Assembly (NCBI GenBank): GCA_963677325.2
Contig: CAXXGM010000008.1
Span: 558,001-622,000 of the forward strand
Source: G963677325 sp963677325
GTDB taxonomy: Bacteria > Bacteroidota > Bacteroidia > Bacteroidales > Prolixibacteraceae
Length of the DNA: 64,000 nucleotides
Direction of reading: 5' to 3'
Numbering within the stretch: position 1 is the stretch's first letter; each line of letters begins with the position of its first letter. Position numbers and translations under genes: made by a program. Positions 18,069-28,200 of this stretch are shown in pieces. The notes below the pieces were generated by a model. It saw only the letters and a list, made by a program, of their open reading frames with translations, was not told the DNA's origin and did not search any database.

Positions 18069-18683
18069 ATGAAAGCAAGGTTTAAAACGATATGCTTCTT
18101 TTTTGTGGTTATATTTATTAGCTTCAATGGAAAGATAGTTCAATCACAAGACCTAAAGGCGTGGAATTTAAAAGAAGAAAATCAAATAAGTAAAGAAATA
18201 AATACAGTTGATAATCAGAAAGGCAGGAAACTTCCTTTTGATCAGCTCAACCAATTGTATTCAGCGAGCGAAACAAGGATAGGAATTTTCAGCAAAATGG
18301 CATCGGAACCTGCAACAATGAAAAAGAAATATTCCGAATTGATTGGGAAAGATAGTCTTACAATCACAATTTATTACCGAAAGAACCGGATTATTACAGT
18401 AGTCTATAGAATTATTAATTCTATGAATGAAAAGATTAAAAATCTTGTATTCTATTTTGACGAAAAAAACAATTGCATCTCTTATTCAAAACGAGAAAAA
18501 AAGGATCTCAGTATGATTATCACAGCAATGTTTGGTGATTCACTTATCCGATTTGATGCTAATTATGACAAATTTGATCTTAATAATTCTCAGAAACAAC
18601 AAGTCATTCAGTCTACAAAAATTACTCTTGATTCAATTATGATACATTTCCCGGATTTTAAATATTCAATGAACTGGAAATAA
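18069..18683 (+). CDS. hypothetical exported protein
   Basis: I chose the ATG at 18069, not the upstream one at 18009, because it gives a proper signal peptide (MKARFKTICFFFVVIFISFNG, cut near VQSQ). The mature protein of about 180 residues is lysine-rich, with a central ITIYYRKNRIITVVYRI strand pair. No known domain was recognised. It follows a frameshifted lipoprotein gene and precedes another small exported protein by 4 bases, so the last two are co-transcribed. Low GC and lack of known relatives suggest accessory DNA. Confidence 0.6.
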   Translation: MKARFKTICFFFVVIFISFNGKIVQSQDLKAWNLKEENQISKEINTVDNQKGRKLPFDQLNQLYSASETRIGIFSKMASEPATMKKKYSELIGKDSLTITIYYRKNRIITVVYRIINSMNEKIKNLVFYFDEKNNCISYSKREKKDLSMIITAMFGDSLIRFDANYDKFDLNNSQKQQVIQSTKITLDSIMIHFPDFKYSMNWK

Positions 18684-18687
18684 GAAT

Positions 18688-19032
18688 ATGGAAACAATCA
18701 TTTGCAAATGCATCGCTTTTTTTCTGGTAGTTTTTACATTACCTGTTCGTCAGGAAAAAGAAACAAAAAATGCTAAAGAAATCCAAAGTTTAATTGGAAT
18801 TTGGGGCAAGGATATTAATGAAAATGCGACTTTTGATATAAAAAAGGACTCAATGTATTACGTTGATGCGAACAAATCGGTAAAATATTGGATTAAGGAG
18901 AATACTGCTGGAAAGGATTCAATTTTTATTGATTACGGTGGTTCTGTTTATAGAGGTATTTTCTACTTTAGGAATGACTCTTTGATTATCAGGGATCAAA
19001 GATCTGAGCACAAATTTGTGAGAATTAAATAG
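18688..19032 (+). CDS. hypothetical small exported protein
   Basis: This 114-residue protein has an N-terminal hydrophobic segment (CIAFFLVVFTLPV). The body is strand-rich: IGIWGKDINENATFDI, SMYYVDANKSVKYWI, GIFYFRNDSLII. This pattern is reminiscent of small lipocalin-like beta-barrels common in Bacteroidetes, but the match is weak and I give no function. It starts 4 bases after the preceding gene. A two-hairpin repeat lies 40 bases after its stop. Confidence 0.6.
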   Translation: METIICKCIAFFLVVFTLPVRQEKETKNAKEIQSLIGIWGKDINENATFDIKKDSMYYVDANKSVKYWIKENTAGKDSIFIDYGGSVYRGIFYFRNDSLIIRDQRSEHKFVRIK

Positions 19033-19072
19033 AGAAATCATAAGTTCTTATTACTAATCCTTCGCTGGCGCG

Positions 19073-19135
19073 GAGTGTGATCCGTGCCTTGTTTATTGAC
19101 ACAGAATGGCACGGTTTGCAAAACCTCGCCAGCGG
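19073..19135. repeat. two-hairpin repeat, diverged copy
   Basis: The outer arms CGCTGGCG and CGCCAGCG pair. Inside are TGTGATCCGTGCC and GGCACGGTTTGCAAAACC. The order of parts matches copies at 53078-54668 (split by an IS) and 56567-56644, but the stem bases differ while still pairing. Confidence 0.6.
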
Positions 19136-19257
19136 TCTACTAGCTGTTTTCGAAAGGATTAGGTTATCCATTCCTTAGATCGAACTTACGTTGGTAGGTT
19201 GAAATATAAGATTATTTTTAATGAGTATCCGGTATGTTGCCCAATGTTTATAGATTG

Positions 19258-19352
19258 TGTCATTAGTCGTCATTGAGTCGTCATTAATGGTCATTGTGCG
19301 GCAAAAAACAATTAATGACAATCAAATGACCATAAATGACAACATTTGACAA
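19258..19352. repeat. inverted array of GTCATT/AATGAC words
   Basis: The left half repeats GTCATT four times at spacings of about 10-11 bases (GTCGTCATTGAGTCGTCATT). The right half repeats AATGAC in inverse orientation. The two halves could fold into a long imperfect hairpin. Confidence 0.5.
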
Positions 19353-19390
19353 AGAGAAATCTCAATTAGGAAGGCAAACGGATATTCATT

Positions 19391-20782
19391 TTATTTTTTT
19401 ACTGAAGGTTTAATATTTTGATTAACACGAAAGAAATTATCCGGATCGTATTTATTTTTTATTTCAACCAATCGGGCATATTTTTCTTCACCATAAGCTG
19501 CTATAATCCGCTTTTCACCTTCATTTCCCATGAAATTAATATAAGACTTTCCACTTGTGTAGGTTTTAATTGCATCAGAAAAATATTTTACCCATCCAAT
19601 TTGCCGGTCGTTTTCTGATGGGTCCATCCACATCCCAATTATATTAAGGATGAAGGGTGTTTCACGATTTCCATAAGCCATCGTATCAGGGTCCACTCTG
19701 CTAACCGCTCCCTGAAGATAATGAATGTGAACAGCTGAAAAAGGAGAACCCATTTTTGCGGCTTGTTCACAGATAGTATGGATAATGGCGTCATCCATTA
19801 CAGATAAATTTTCACTCCTCCAGTAGGATAAAATACCTTTGGGAACTGATTTGTCAAACATTTTTTGCAAATCAATGTAAGGAATAGAAGCTGTCAGATT
19901 TATGGCCGGGGGAATGAAATCACGAAGAGGTTTGATCACCTCCTCCCCATCTTCTGGATTCCCGCAATAACACATTGCCATGGCAATCATGGGAGTTCCC
20001 TGTAAAGTTGGGGGTATGAATGGTTCCGGAGGGGCAGTCAGGAAGGCAATCAAAGTGGTTAATTCCTCGGGCGTGTCTTTCACCCAATCTCTGTAAAACC
20101 TTAAAAAGTCAACCGCCTGTGAAGCGGGATAAAACAGGGCACCTCCATAAACCATTGGACCCACTGAATGTAAACGATAGGTGAAATTGGTAACAATACC
20201 AAAATTGCCTCCCCCTCCTCTTACGGCCCAAAACAAATCCGGATGGTCATTAGTGTTGGCAATGACCTTCTCTCCATTGGCAGTGATTAGTTCCACCTCC
20301 AAAAGATTATCAATGGTCATGCCATACTTGCGCATAAGCCATCCAATCCCGCCTCCCAGGGTTAATCCTCCTATCCCGGTTGTGGAGACAAGGCCCCCGG
20401 TGGTAGACAAAGCAAATGGTTGGGTTGCCTTATCAAAATCGCCCCATGTTAATCCTCCCTGAGCACGGGCAGTTTCGGCCTGGGTGTCAACCTGAATTTC
20501 TCGCATCTCGGAGAGGTCAATTATCATGCCGTCATCACATGTTCCGAATCCGGCCACATTATGGCCTCCACCACGAACTGCAGTGAGCAGATTATTCTCC
20601 CGACCAAAATTTACTGCATTTATTACATCTGTTTCATCCAGACATTGAATAATTAAAGAAGGATGCCTGTCGATCATCCCGTTCCATACCTTTCTTATGG
20701 TATCGTATTCTATGTCGGATGGCAGTATTAGCTGACCATGCAGCATATTTCGTAAATTTTTGATAGCCTGACTATTTTCCAT
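19391..20782 (-). CDS. BBE-type FAD-linked oxidase
   Basis: This 463-residue flavoprotein has a PCMH-type FAD domain (RGGGHNVAGFG near residue 68, with the His that carries the covalent flavin in this family) and GGLTLGGGIGWLMRKYG (about 130-146). The C-terminus YDPDNFFRVNQNI is the berberine-bridge (BBE) signature. The second covalent attachment Cys of bicovalent members is absent in the GGIGWLMRK segment, so the flavin is probably attached only through His. Substrates in this family range from sugars to alkaloids. No signal peptide is seen. It is monocistronic. Confidence 0.85.
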   Translation of the reverse strand: MENSQAIKNLRNMLHGQLILPSDIEYDTIRKVWNGMIDRHPSLIIQCLDETDVINAVNFGRENNLLTAVRGGGHNVAGFGTCDDGMIIDLSEMREIQVDTQAETARAQGGLTWGDFDKATQPFALSTTGGLVSTTGIGGLTLGGGIGWLMRKYGMTIDNLLEVELITANGEKVIANTNDHPDLFWAVRGGGGNFGIVTNFTYRLHSVGPMVYGGALFYPASQAVDFLRFYRDWVKDTPEELTTLIAFLTAPPEPFIPPTLQGTPMIAMAMCYCGNPEDGEEVIKPLRDFIPPAINLTASIPYIDLQKMFDKSVPKGILSYWRSENLSVMDDAIIHTICEQAAKMGSPFSAVHIHYLQGAVSRVDPDTMAYGNRETPFILNIIGMWMDPSENDRQIGWVKYFSDAIKTYTSGKSYINFMGNEGEKRIIAAYGEEKYARLVEIKNKYDPDNFFRVNQNIKPSVKK

Positions 20783-21010
20783 ATTTTTCCCCTTCCTTTT
20801 TTTAATGTAGTCTTCTAAAGACTAAACAAATTTGAAAACACGAAGGTTTTATCAAACAAGGTTTTTATATCATAGGTGATTGTAAAAACGGGAGACGGGA
20901 CAATGTTGTCATCGCCCCGGGAGATGTTTGGCTAAAATAAAGGTGGGAAATGCGGTAGGTAGGATCAACCCCTGTGTATGAGAATGGAGTTAACCTTAAA
21001 AGGCATCGTT

Positions 21011-21628
21011 TTATTCTTCCACTTCCTCAAAATCAAAAGAAAGCTGTTTGTCAAAGAGTCTGAAACTTTTGCGGTGATACTGGGTTATGCCATATTTGGC
21101 AAGAGCTTCCCGGTGGAATAAAGTTGGATAACCCTTATTCTGACACCAACCGTATTGCGGAGCTTCCCTGCCCAATACATTCATGTAATCGTCCCTGTAT
21201 GTTTTGGCGAGAACCGAAGCGGCTGCAATAGAAAGATATTTACCATCACCTTTAATAATGGTCGTATAGGGGATATTCCTATAAGGTTTGAACCGGTTGC
21301 CGTCAACGATGATGTGCCGGGGAATTACCTTAAGTTTATCGAGGGCCCGATGCATGGCAAAAATCGAGGCATTAAGAATATTTACCTCATCAATTTCATT
21401 ATTATCATACATGGCGACTCCCCATGCAATTGCTTTAGATTCGATCAGCGGCCGGAGTTCATAACGTTGTTTTTCTGTGAGCTGTTTGGAATCATTAAGA
21501 ACTTCGGATACAAAGTTTTCCGGAAGTATTACTGCCGCAGCGAATACCGGACCTGCCAGACATCCCCTGCCGGCTTCGTCGCACCCTGCTTCCAATTGAC
21601 CCTTGATCAAATTATTCAACAGCATCAC
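21011..21628 (-). CDS. rnhB: ribonuclease HII
   Basis: This 205-residue enzyme has the RNase HII active-site motif GCDEAGRGCLAGPV with Asp17 and Glu18, further acidic ligands in IIVDGNRF (about 111) and the AAASVLAKTYRD block. It removes ribonucleotides misincorporated into DNA and RNA primers. It lies downstream of sprA on the same strand, separated by a 653-base palindrome-rich gap, so it is probably transcribed separately. Confidence 0.95.
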   Translation of the reverse strand: MMLLNNLIKGQLEAGCDEAGRGCLAGPVFAAAVILPENFVSEVLNDSKQLTEKQRYELRPLIESKAIAWGVAMYDNNEIDEVNILNASIFAMHRALDKLKVIPRHIIVDGNRFKPYRNIPYTTIIKGDGKYLSIAAASVLAKTYRDDYMNVLGREAPQYGWCQNKGYPTLFHREALAKYGITQYHRKSFRLFDKQLSFDFEEVEE

Positions 21629-21714
21629 CTGAATATTTAAGGTGTAATGAAAATAAAAAACGCTGAAGAAAGCAAGAAAAAAGTCATTTATCTTTCACCA
21701 TTGCCGTCAGCTTC

Positions 21715-21831
21715 AGTGAGTGTTGCACAACCTCAGAAAGTAAAAAAATAAACTCTGCATTTGCATGAGACAAGTAACCCCTGCCTTTAGGCAGGGGTTA
21801 CTTGTCTGGCCCGAGTTGTGCAACACTCACT
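21715..21831. repeat. nested perfect inverted repeats (17-bp outer, 18-bp inner)
   Basis: The outer arms are 21715-21731 (AGTGAGTGTTGCACAAC) and its exact complement at 21815-21831. Inside, a hairpin with an 18-bp perfect stem and a TTTA loop lies at 21768-21807; its arms start AGACAAGTAACCCC. The inner hairpin is close to the end of sprA transcription but has no T-tract, so it is not a typical terminator. Confidence 0.85.
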
Positions 21832-21960
21832 TTAGCTTATGGGGAAGTTTAAATCTTGAGAGGGCTTTAGCCACATTTATATATTTGATTTTTAAAGATA
21901 TCAGTCTTTTGAATTAGCATTTTCATGAGGATGTCCAAAAAGTCTGTTTCCGATCCATTG

Positions 21961-22083
21961 CCGTCAACTTTAGTTGACGGTACAGGGCTAAAAAACAGAT
22001 GGCTTTAGCCACATTTTTGCTAAGAGGAATGTGGATAAAGCCAAATAAAACAGCAATTTACACCGTCAGCTGAAGCTGATGGC
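21961..22083. repeat. short palindromes with CCGTCA..TGACGG arms
   Basis: A perfect 20-bp palindrome lies at 21961-21980 and an imperfect relative (CCGTCAGCTGAAGCTGATGG) at about 22063-22082. A third half-site (GCCGTCAGCTTCAG) is at 21703-21716. These look like members of one dispersed palindrome family. Confidence 0.6.
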
Positions 22084-22281
22084 AAGGGATAAAGATTTTT
22101 GAAATTGCTAATCTCTTTCTGGATTTGTTTATTGTTTTTAGCTTTTGGGACACCCTCCAATGGGTGGGAAGGATATCAAAAATGTTCCCGATCCTTCAGA
22201 CATGAGCTGCTGCCAATATCATATTCCAACAACAACGAAGTATAATGACTATAAAATTTAATGACAGCGAAGCCTTATCCG

Positions 22282-25200
22282 TTATTGCAATAATGTAAAC
22301 CGGAAACTGATACCAAAATTTGAAGTGGTGGTACGGTAAGAGTTGGAGATAAAAGGGCTGTTTAATAATCTGTCATAAAATAAGCGGACAATAAAAACCT
22401 CACTTAAATTATAATCAGCTGAGAATTTTACTGACATGGATTGTTGTCCGGCGGTTATCTGATTATTTTCCTCTATTAATTTTCTGAGGATAGTCTTATT
22501 TTTCCCGTAAGATACATCAGCTCTTACATTCAAATCATGATTCAATGTCTTTTGAGAGTTTTTTGTTTTGATAAACATCTTCATTCTTTCAAAACGGTAT
22601 CCTAATCCCAGGCTGGCTTCATTATTATAACTCTCTGTGGCCTGGTTATTGGTCAGGCTGAGCAGAATGTTTCTTGATTTGCGATACTCCAGACGTGTAG
22701 TGAGGTTATTCAGCCAGGTGATGTCTACATCAAACAAGGGATTAAAAGTTTCATTGATATTGATGCTGGCAATATCATATTGGGGAAGAAAATTATTCTG
22801 GGCATCAAATTTATAACTAAATCCATCACTTTCCGGAAGATAATTCATATTGGTAATATAGGAACCTACGTTATAGGTGGACCGGTAATCGTGAAGGATA
22901 TTCATCGATTTCATTACATTTTTTAATCCCTCGATTTTATTGACTGCTCCTGAATATTGGATTCGCCAGTTAGGCATCATGAATTTTACCGAAGGGAAAG
23001 GGGAGAGGGATACTCTTTCCGGATTGGTACCTGAATAGGCAGCCAGAAATGCTGGAATCAGAACTTCCTGTGATGAGGGGCCATATCCGATGGGATAGCC
23101 TGTCGCCGGGTTAATAGATCCCGGTAAATATCCGGCTCCCGGATTGGGTATCCTGGAAGCATCGAGGCGATGAGCAATAATTTCCCTGTTCTTTTGAAAT
23201 TGGCTCCATGCACCCGATTCTTTTACTTCAGCATTTCCCAGTTTTTCAAAGGAGGAGCCTATTGAAATAACGGACATGCTGAAATTTCCATTGTAGGATT
23301 TATTATAAGCGTCCCAACCTCTTTGATCATTATAGATGAAAAATTCAGAGGAATTGCTTGAGAAGGTCCGGTTGGCCTGAATATCTATTTTCAGATCGGG
23401 TATGGGAACTACTTTAGCCCGCACCATGAGTCTTGTGTTTTTACTCATGGTATAAGGCCTGTTCAGGATAGTATCCGTGGAAATCCATCCGTATCGGGCC
23501 GCATTCAATCCGAATTGTTCATCCTGATGGCCTAAGATAAAAGGAATACCGGGGGCAAGGGAAGTGTAACCATTCTCTGAAGAGTAGTTTGTGGATCCAA
23601 ACAAATTGGTGCTCGGAAGATACCCGTAAACACCCGTCCCGCCGTTCTCCGTATAGGAGATATTAATGTTATAAAGGCTCATCAGTAAACGGGCCGTATA
23701 ATCGAATAGCTTAAATTTAATTCTTGATTTCTGATCTTTTTGACCCGTAACTTCTGCTACTGCTTTTTCGCAATCGGCTTCGGGAATAAAAATAATCCGG
23801 TTATCATTTATGACATTCGTTTTGCCATTGATTACTTTCCCCTTCTCGTCTGTTATTCTGACCGCTACATCGGAAGTCCCCAATTTATGGAACAATGAAA
23901 GGGGCGCATTCTTTTTTAACTTCAAATTAGCTTCCCTGTATTTAGATGATCCTCCCGTATTACGGTTTGTTGACGTTCCCCTGGATTGTGCCTCCATTCG
24001 GCCTCTGCTGAATTCACCATATTCGGTATTGATCTTTTTCAGAAAGGGGAGCTTATTGTACAGTCGAATAAATTCCATCTGACCATTTAATTGAATGGCC
24101 CGTGAGTTGCTGATGGAATTTCCGACAACATAATCGCTTTGAGTCAATGGAGCAACATCCCAGTCATAACCCGCCTGATAGACAGTAGATAAAGAAGTCC
24201 AGTCAAGAAGCGGAAGTTTATTCACAGGAATCATGTACTGGATATTCCAGGTGTGGTGATAATGGGTATTTCGTCCCCCATCGAGGATATTCTGCCAGAT
24301 GGTATCTCTTCGCGCCTGGTATCCTGGAAGATTTTTATCCATGGAGCCAAGGGGTTCATCAATTCTGGATGAGTTAACTGCAGAGAAATCAACCTTTAAA
24401 CTCCTGGTCAGGTCCATTCGGAAATCATAGTACCTGTTCCAGATGAAATCCTGCTGATAGGATTTTGGAAGAATTAAGGATGGGTTGGTTATATTCCGGT
24501 ATTGCAGAATACTATTGGTTCGGTTCATATCCGAGCGGAAAGATAACTGCGACGGAATCACGTTAAAATTAAAATCCCTGACCAGGTTAAGAAACGGAAA
24601 CTTCAGTAAATCTACCTTTCTGAAGGGATCTATTGACTTTGGCCTGGTGACGTAATTATAACTCAGCAATGTCCTTGTGTTGGTGGTTCTTTCCAATTGT
24701 GTATTTATGTCACCATGCTCAAGTTGGTTATAGGAATAGGTCAGGGCCAGATTGGAAATATCATAGATTTTTGGTGCCGTTGTTCTGTTCGGTTTATCAA
24801 TCTGAACATTCGTGAAGTTTATGCTTTTGCGTGAAGTAAAGGTCTGGGAAATCCTTTTGATTGAATCCCTTTCATGTGCATTGGCTGCATTGTCAAGAGC
24901 ATCCTTTAGCTTAATGTCCTTGTCAAGCGGCGAATATTCAGGTGTTGAAATGGCTTTTGATAAACCAATGTACAAAGGTATTTTCACTCCCGATTCTTTT
25001 TTAAAGAATTTACCTAATTCAAGATTGGTCGATAGGTCGTATTCGTAACTGTCATCCATGGTTCGCTGGCCCATCTTCGAATCAATACTGCCAAATCCGG
25101 AGGTGGTCACCCTGCCCGCCACCGAATAAGTACCCAGATCAGCCAGATTACCGGTGATGCGTCCTATTCCTGCCCAACCTCCCTTTTCCTCAAAATTGGT

Positions 25201-28200
25201 CAACCGAAGTTCATCCACCCATACTTCCACCGATTTTGGACCTAAGGTCTTACCTTTCTTGTTTCTTATCCCAATCATCATAACCTGCACCTGGGAAAGA
25301 TCCGGATTTCCCTTTACCTTCATCAGATTCTTACCCCCGTACAACTGTTCGAAGATATCTCCCAGGGTTATTTTGGAATCAGACTTCCGCATTTCAGTAT
25401 TTCTGGACAGCTTAAGGTCTGTAAGCATATCCAGTGGAATATACATCCGGTTGCTGTCCGGCCATACGGCATAACGGTCATTCTCATTATTGGGATTGTA
25501 GTCGCTTCTTGGTCTTGTTAATTTAAGAGGAATTTCGTATTCATAATAGTTGTACTGATAGTCTGATCCAAGGCGCATAAAGAGATACAAATCATGATCC
25601 TTTAAGTCTTCGCCTTCCACCGCTTCGGCATGCACCTCCATTTTTAATGTCTTGTAACGGCGCATGTCAATGTTTGTATTCTTATAAGCTCCCCTGGCAT
25701 CCCCCGGATATAAATCAACAGCCTTGAGTGACATCGATTGCTCATTTAACTGAACAAGCTGGGCATTGGAAGGATCGATTACCCGGTCGATACCGGGAGG
25801 AAGAACATAATTGACAGGTTTGCGGCTGCTGTTCTCTTCTATATTTACGGCCGAAATATCAAATTGCGTATTGGGAGAAGGTAAACTGTTGTCTTCGGTT
25901 AGTTCTTTTTCATACCTGCGCCAATTGGTTCTCACGAGGTCAAGAGTAGCAAAACGCAGCACTACAGGGTCCTGCCATCCTTTCAGAAACATTCTGATGA
26001 AGCGGATAGATCTGAAATCACTGATTGGACCGTAAGTTTTATCAGGTGATGAAATTGGTATTTTAAACTGGTACCAGGTAATGTCTTTAGTTCTTCCGCT
26101 TTTCATCGGAACATCTTTTGTCGTTTTTACATCAGTAATGAAGTTTTTACCCAATACCATGTTCGCTTTATCCAATCTGAGATGATACTGATAATAGGCT
26201 TCGTTTTCATTTAAGGTGTTGTCATCATTGATGTCTTCCACGTCGGGAATGGTAGTGGCTGCAGTAGGATAAGGCTCGGTCGATTGTTCCGAAGTGGGAG
26301 AGTTGCCTTCTTCCCTGCTGTAATACTTATATCGCTGAAGGATATCCAGTTTCTTATCATCGTAATCCTTTCCTCGAAAGAAATGGAAATCATCGCTCGA
26401 GGGATCCTTTTCTGCTTTCTGATACACGGTATCATAAACAAGGGGCTTTAAGGTATTCAGGTAGTTGTTAAAGAATGTCTTTTCATGTTCCGAATTCAAC
26501 CCATCAAGTCCGACGTCCTGGTAAACACGTGCTGCAGGGGAATTATCAAAAGCTTTGACAAGAGATTGCTGTCTGGATACTCTTCCCCAGTGAGTAAAAT
26601 CAGTTTTAGTGGTATCCCCGTTATTTGGCAATCCGTGTTCAAAAGACTTCCGGCCATCGCGGAGGATATCTTCCGAAATGTTTCCAAGATTAAAATAGAG
26701 ATCACCTCCTTTACTGATGGTATTGTTATCTGAGTCTTTGGCAAAGGGATCCATAAGCCAGAATTCAATGTATTCTACATTGGCTGCTTCGAAATCGCTG
26801 GTTTCTATTTTCCGCATGATGCCGCCCCATCGGCTTTCGGGATTTCTTAAACTTCCGTCTCTGTCGACACCGGAAGAATAACCCGAAGGTGCAGCGTCAT
26901 AGTTGTTTGTACCTCTTTCCTTTGGATAAAAAGCAAGGTCAAGGGTAGGTATATTGGTAGGCTGACCGGCCGGGGTTTCCCGGTCAGGGAAGATCTCCCG
27001 CTGAAACACCTCCCGTACACGCTGGTCATCAAGCTTTTCCTTTAACAGATAGGAAGGTGCCGTATTCCGCTGCATAAACGGATCGATGATATACCAGGAA
27101 AACAAGGCTCGGTTATAACCGCTTGCAAGATCATTGATCAGATTACCTTCCGGGAAAAGTTCGCTCCCCTGAGGGGTGCTTGCAACATTCCAGCCAATGA
27201 AAGATTTCAGGTTGATGGGTGTTTTGGCTCCTTCGAAATCATCCAGGTAAGCAGCCCCTTCTTTGGAAATAACCCTTGAATGTCCGGGGAATAATCTGGC
27301 CCATTCGGCTTCAACGGCAATTTTTGATTCTTCCTTGGTATTCAGAAAAGGAAGTGCATTCACCATTTTGGTGATGAATTTCGAAGAGGTATTGAACGAG
27401 GTATTCAATCCGAGCATCAGGTTCGATATGGGATCTTCTCCATAGTTTACCTTTTGGTAAAGCGGTTTCTCCTGTAAAAACATCAGTGTTGAACCTATAT
27501 TGAAATTCTTGCTGATTTCGTAATTAAGGTGAGTCCCCAAAAGGGTTTTTCGCTGCATGCTGAACAGATCTTCACTTTCTGTCGAAATCGAGATGGGAGT
27601 GCCCGATTCCAGCAGACCCTGATTAATGATCTTTACTTTACCTTGTGTATAATCAACAATATAGTCCACATCCTCCTGTAGTTGCCTGCCTCCTGACATT
27701 ACTTTTACTGATCCGCGGCTTATGTTTGGAGCATCCAGGGAGATTTCGGAATTGGATGAACCTTTATAGGATCCTTCAATGCTGAATTTGTTCTTTTCTG
27801 CATCCTGTTCTGCCACTGTTTTTGTCTCATCATACAAGGATCTGAATACATACTTCTTAACGGCATTCGCATCTCCCTTAAATTGCTTTTCAAGATTCGA
27901 ACCAAAAGGTTCAATAACAGGAAAGATAATTCGTCCTCGTTGTGAGTTGATTGTGATCGTTTCAAGAAAATCAAAAATACCATCCGGATAAGGGTCCAGT
28001 TGTTTATTCAGCTTATCAAGATTCATGACCTGGAGCAGAATCTTTTCTTTCAATGGGCCATCAGGCAGGTAATTCAATTTGGTCCCTGCGGCATCATTCT
28101 TAAAGAGAATATCGGCTTTAAAATCATCGGCTGATATCCGTTGGCCATTGATGTTATAGATATTTTTCATCATCAGCCGCCAGCTCTTGTATTTAGGATT

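Larger units (their letters stand above)
17300..19185. mobile_element. 1.9-kb segment bounded by 40-bp inverted repeats, no transposase
   Basis: The left boundary 17300-17338 and the reverse complement of 19146-19185 agree at about 34 of 40 positions. Both contain GTTC, then AAGRAATGG, then TAACCTAATC and TCGAAAAC. Between them lie one ~140-bp palindromic element and three small exported-protein genes, all plus strand. No transposase is inside, so if mobile it would be non-autonomous. I could not find a clear flanking target duplication, and the inverted repeats may instead be two members of the palindrome family. Confidence 0.4.
19033..19390. other. intergenic region of palindromic repeats
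   Basis: This gap of 358 bases holds a two-hairpin repeat (19073-19135), the right inverted repeat of the 1.9-kb segment (19146-19185), and an inverted array of GTCATT/AATGAC words (19258-19352). No gene was seen. Confidence 0.6.
21629..22281. other. intergenic region dense in palindromes
   Basis: This 653-base gap between sprA and rnhB holds no gene. It contains a nested pair of perfect inverted repeats (21715-21831) and several short palindromes of the CCGTCAACTTTAGTTGACGG type (21961-21980) and a related one near 22062-22083, with CTTTAGCCACATT words repeated between them. Confidence 0.7.
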
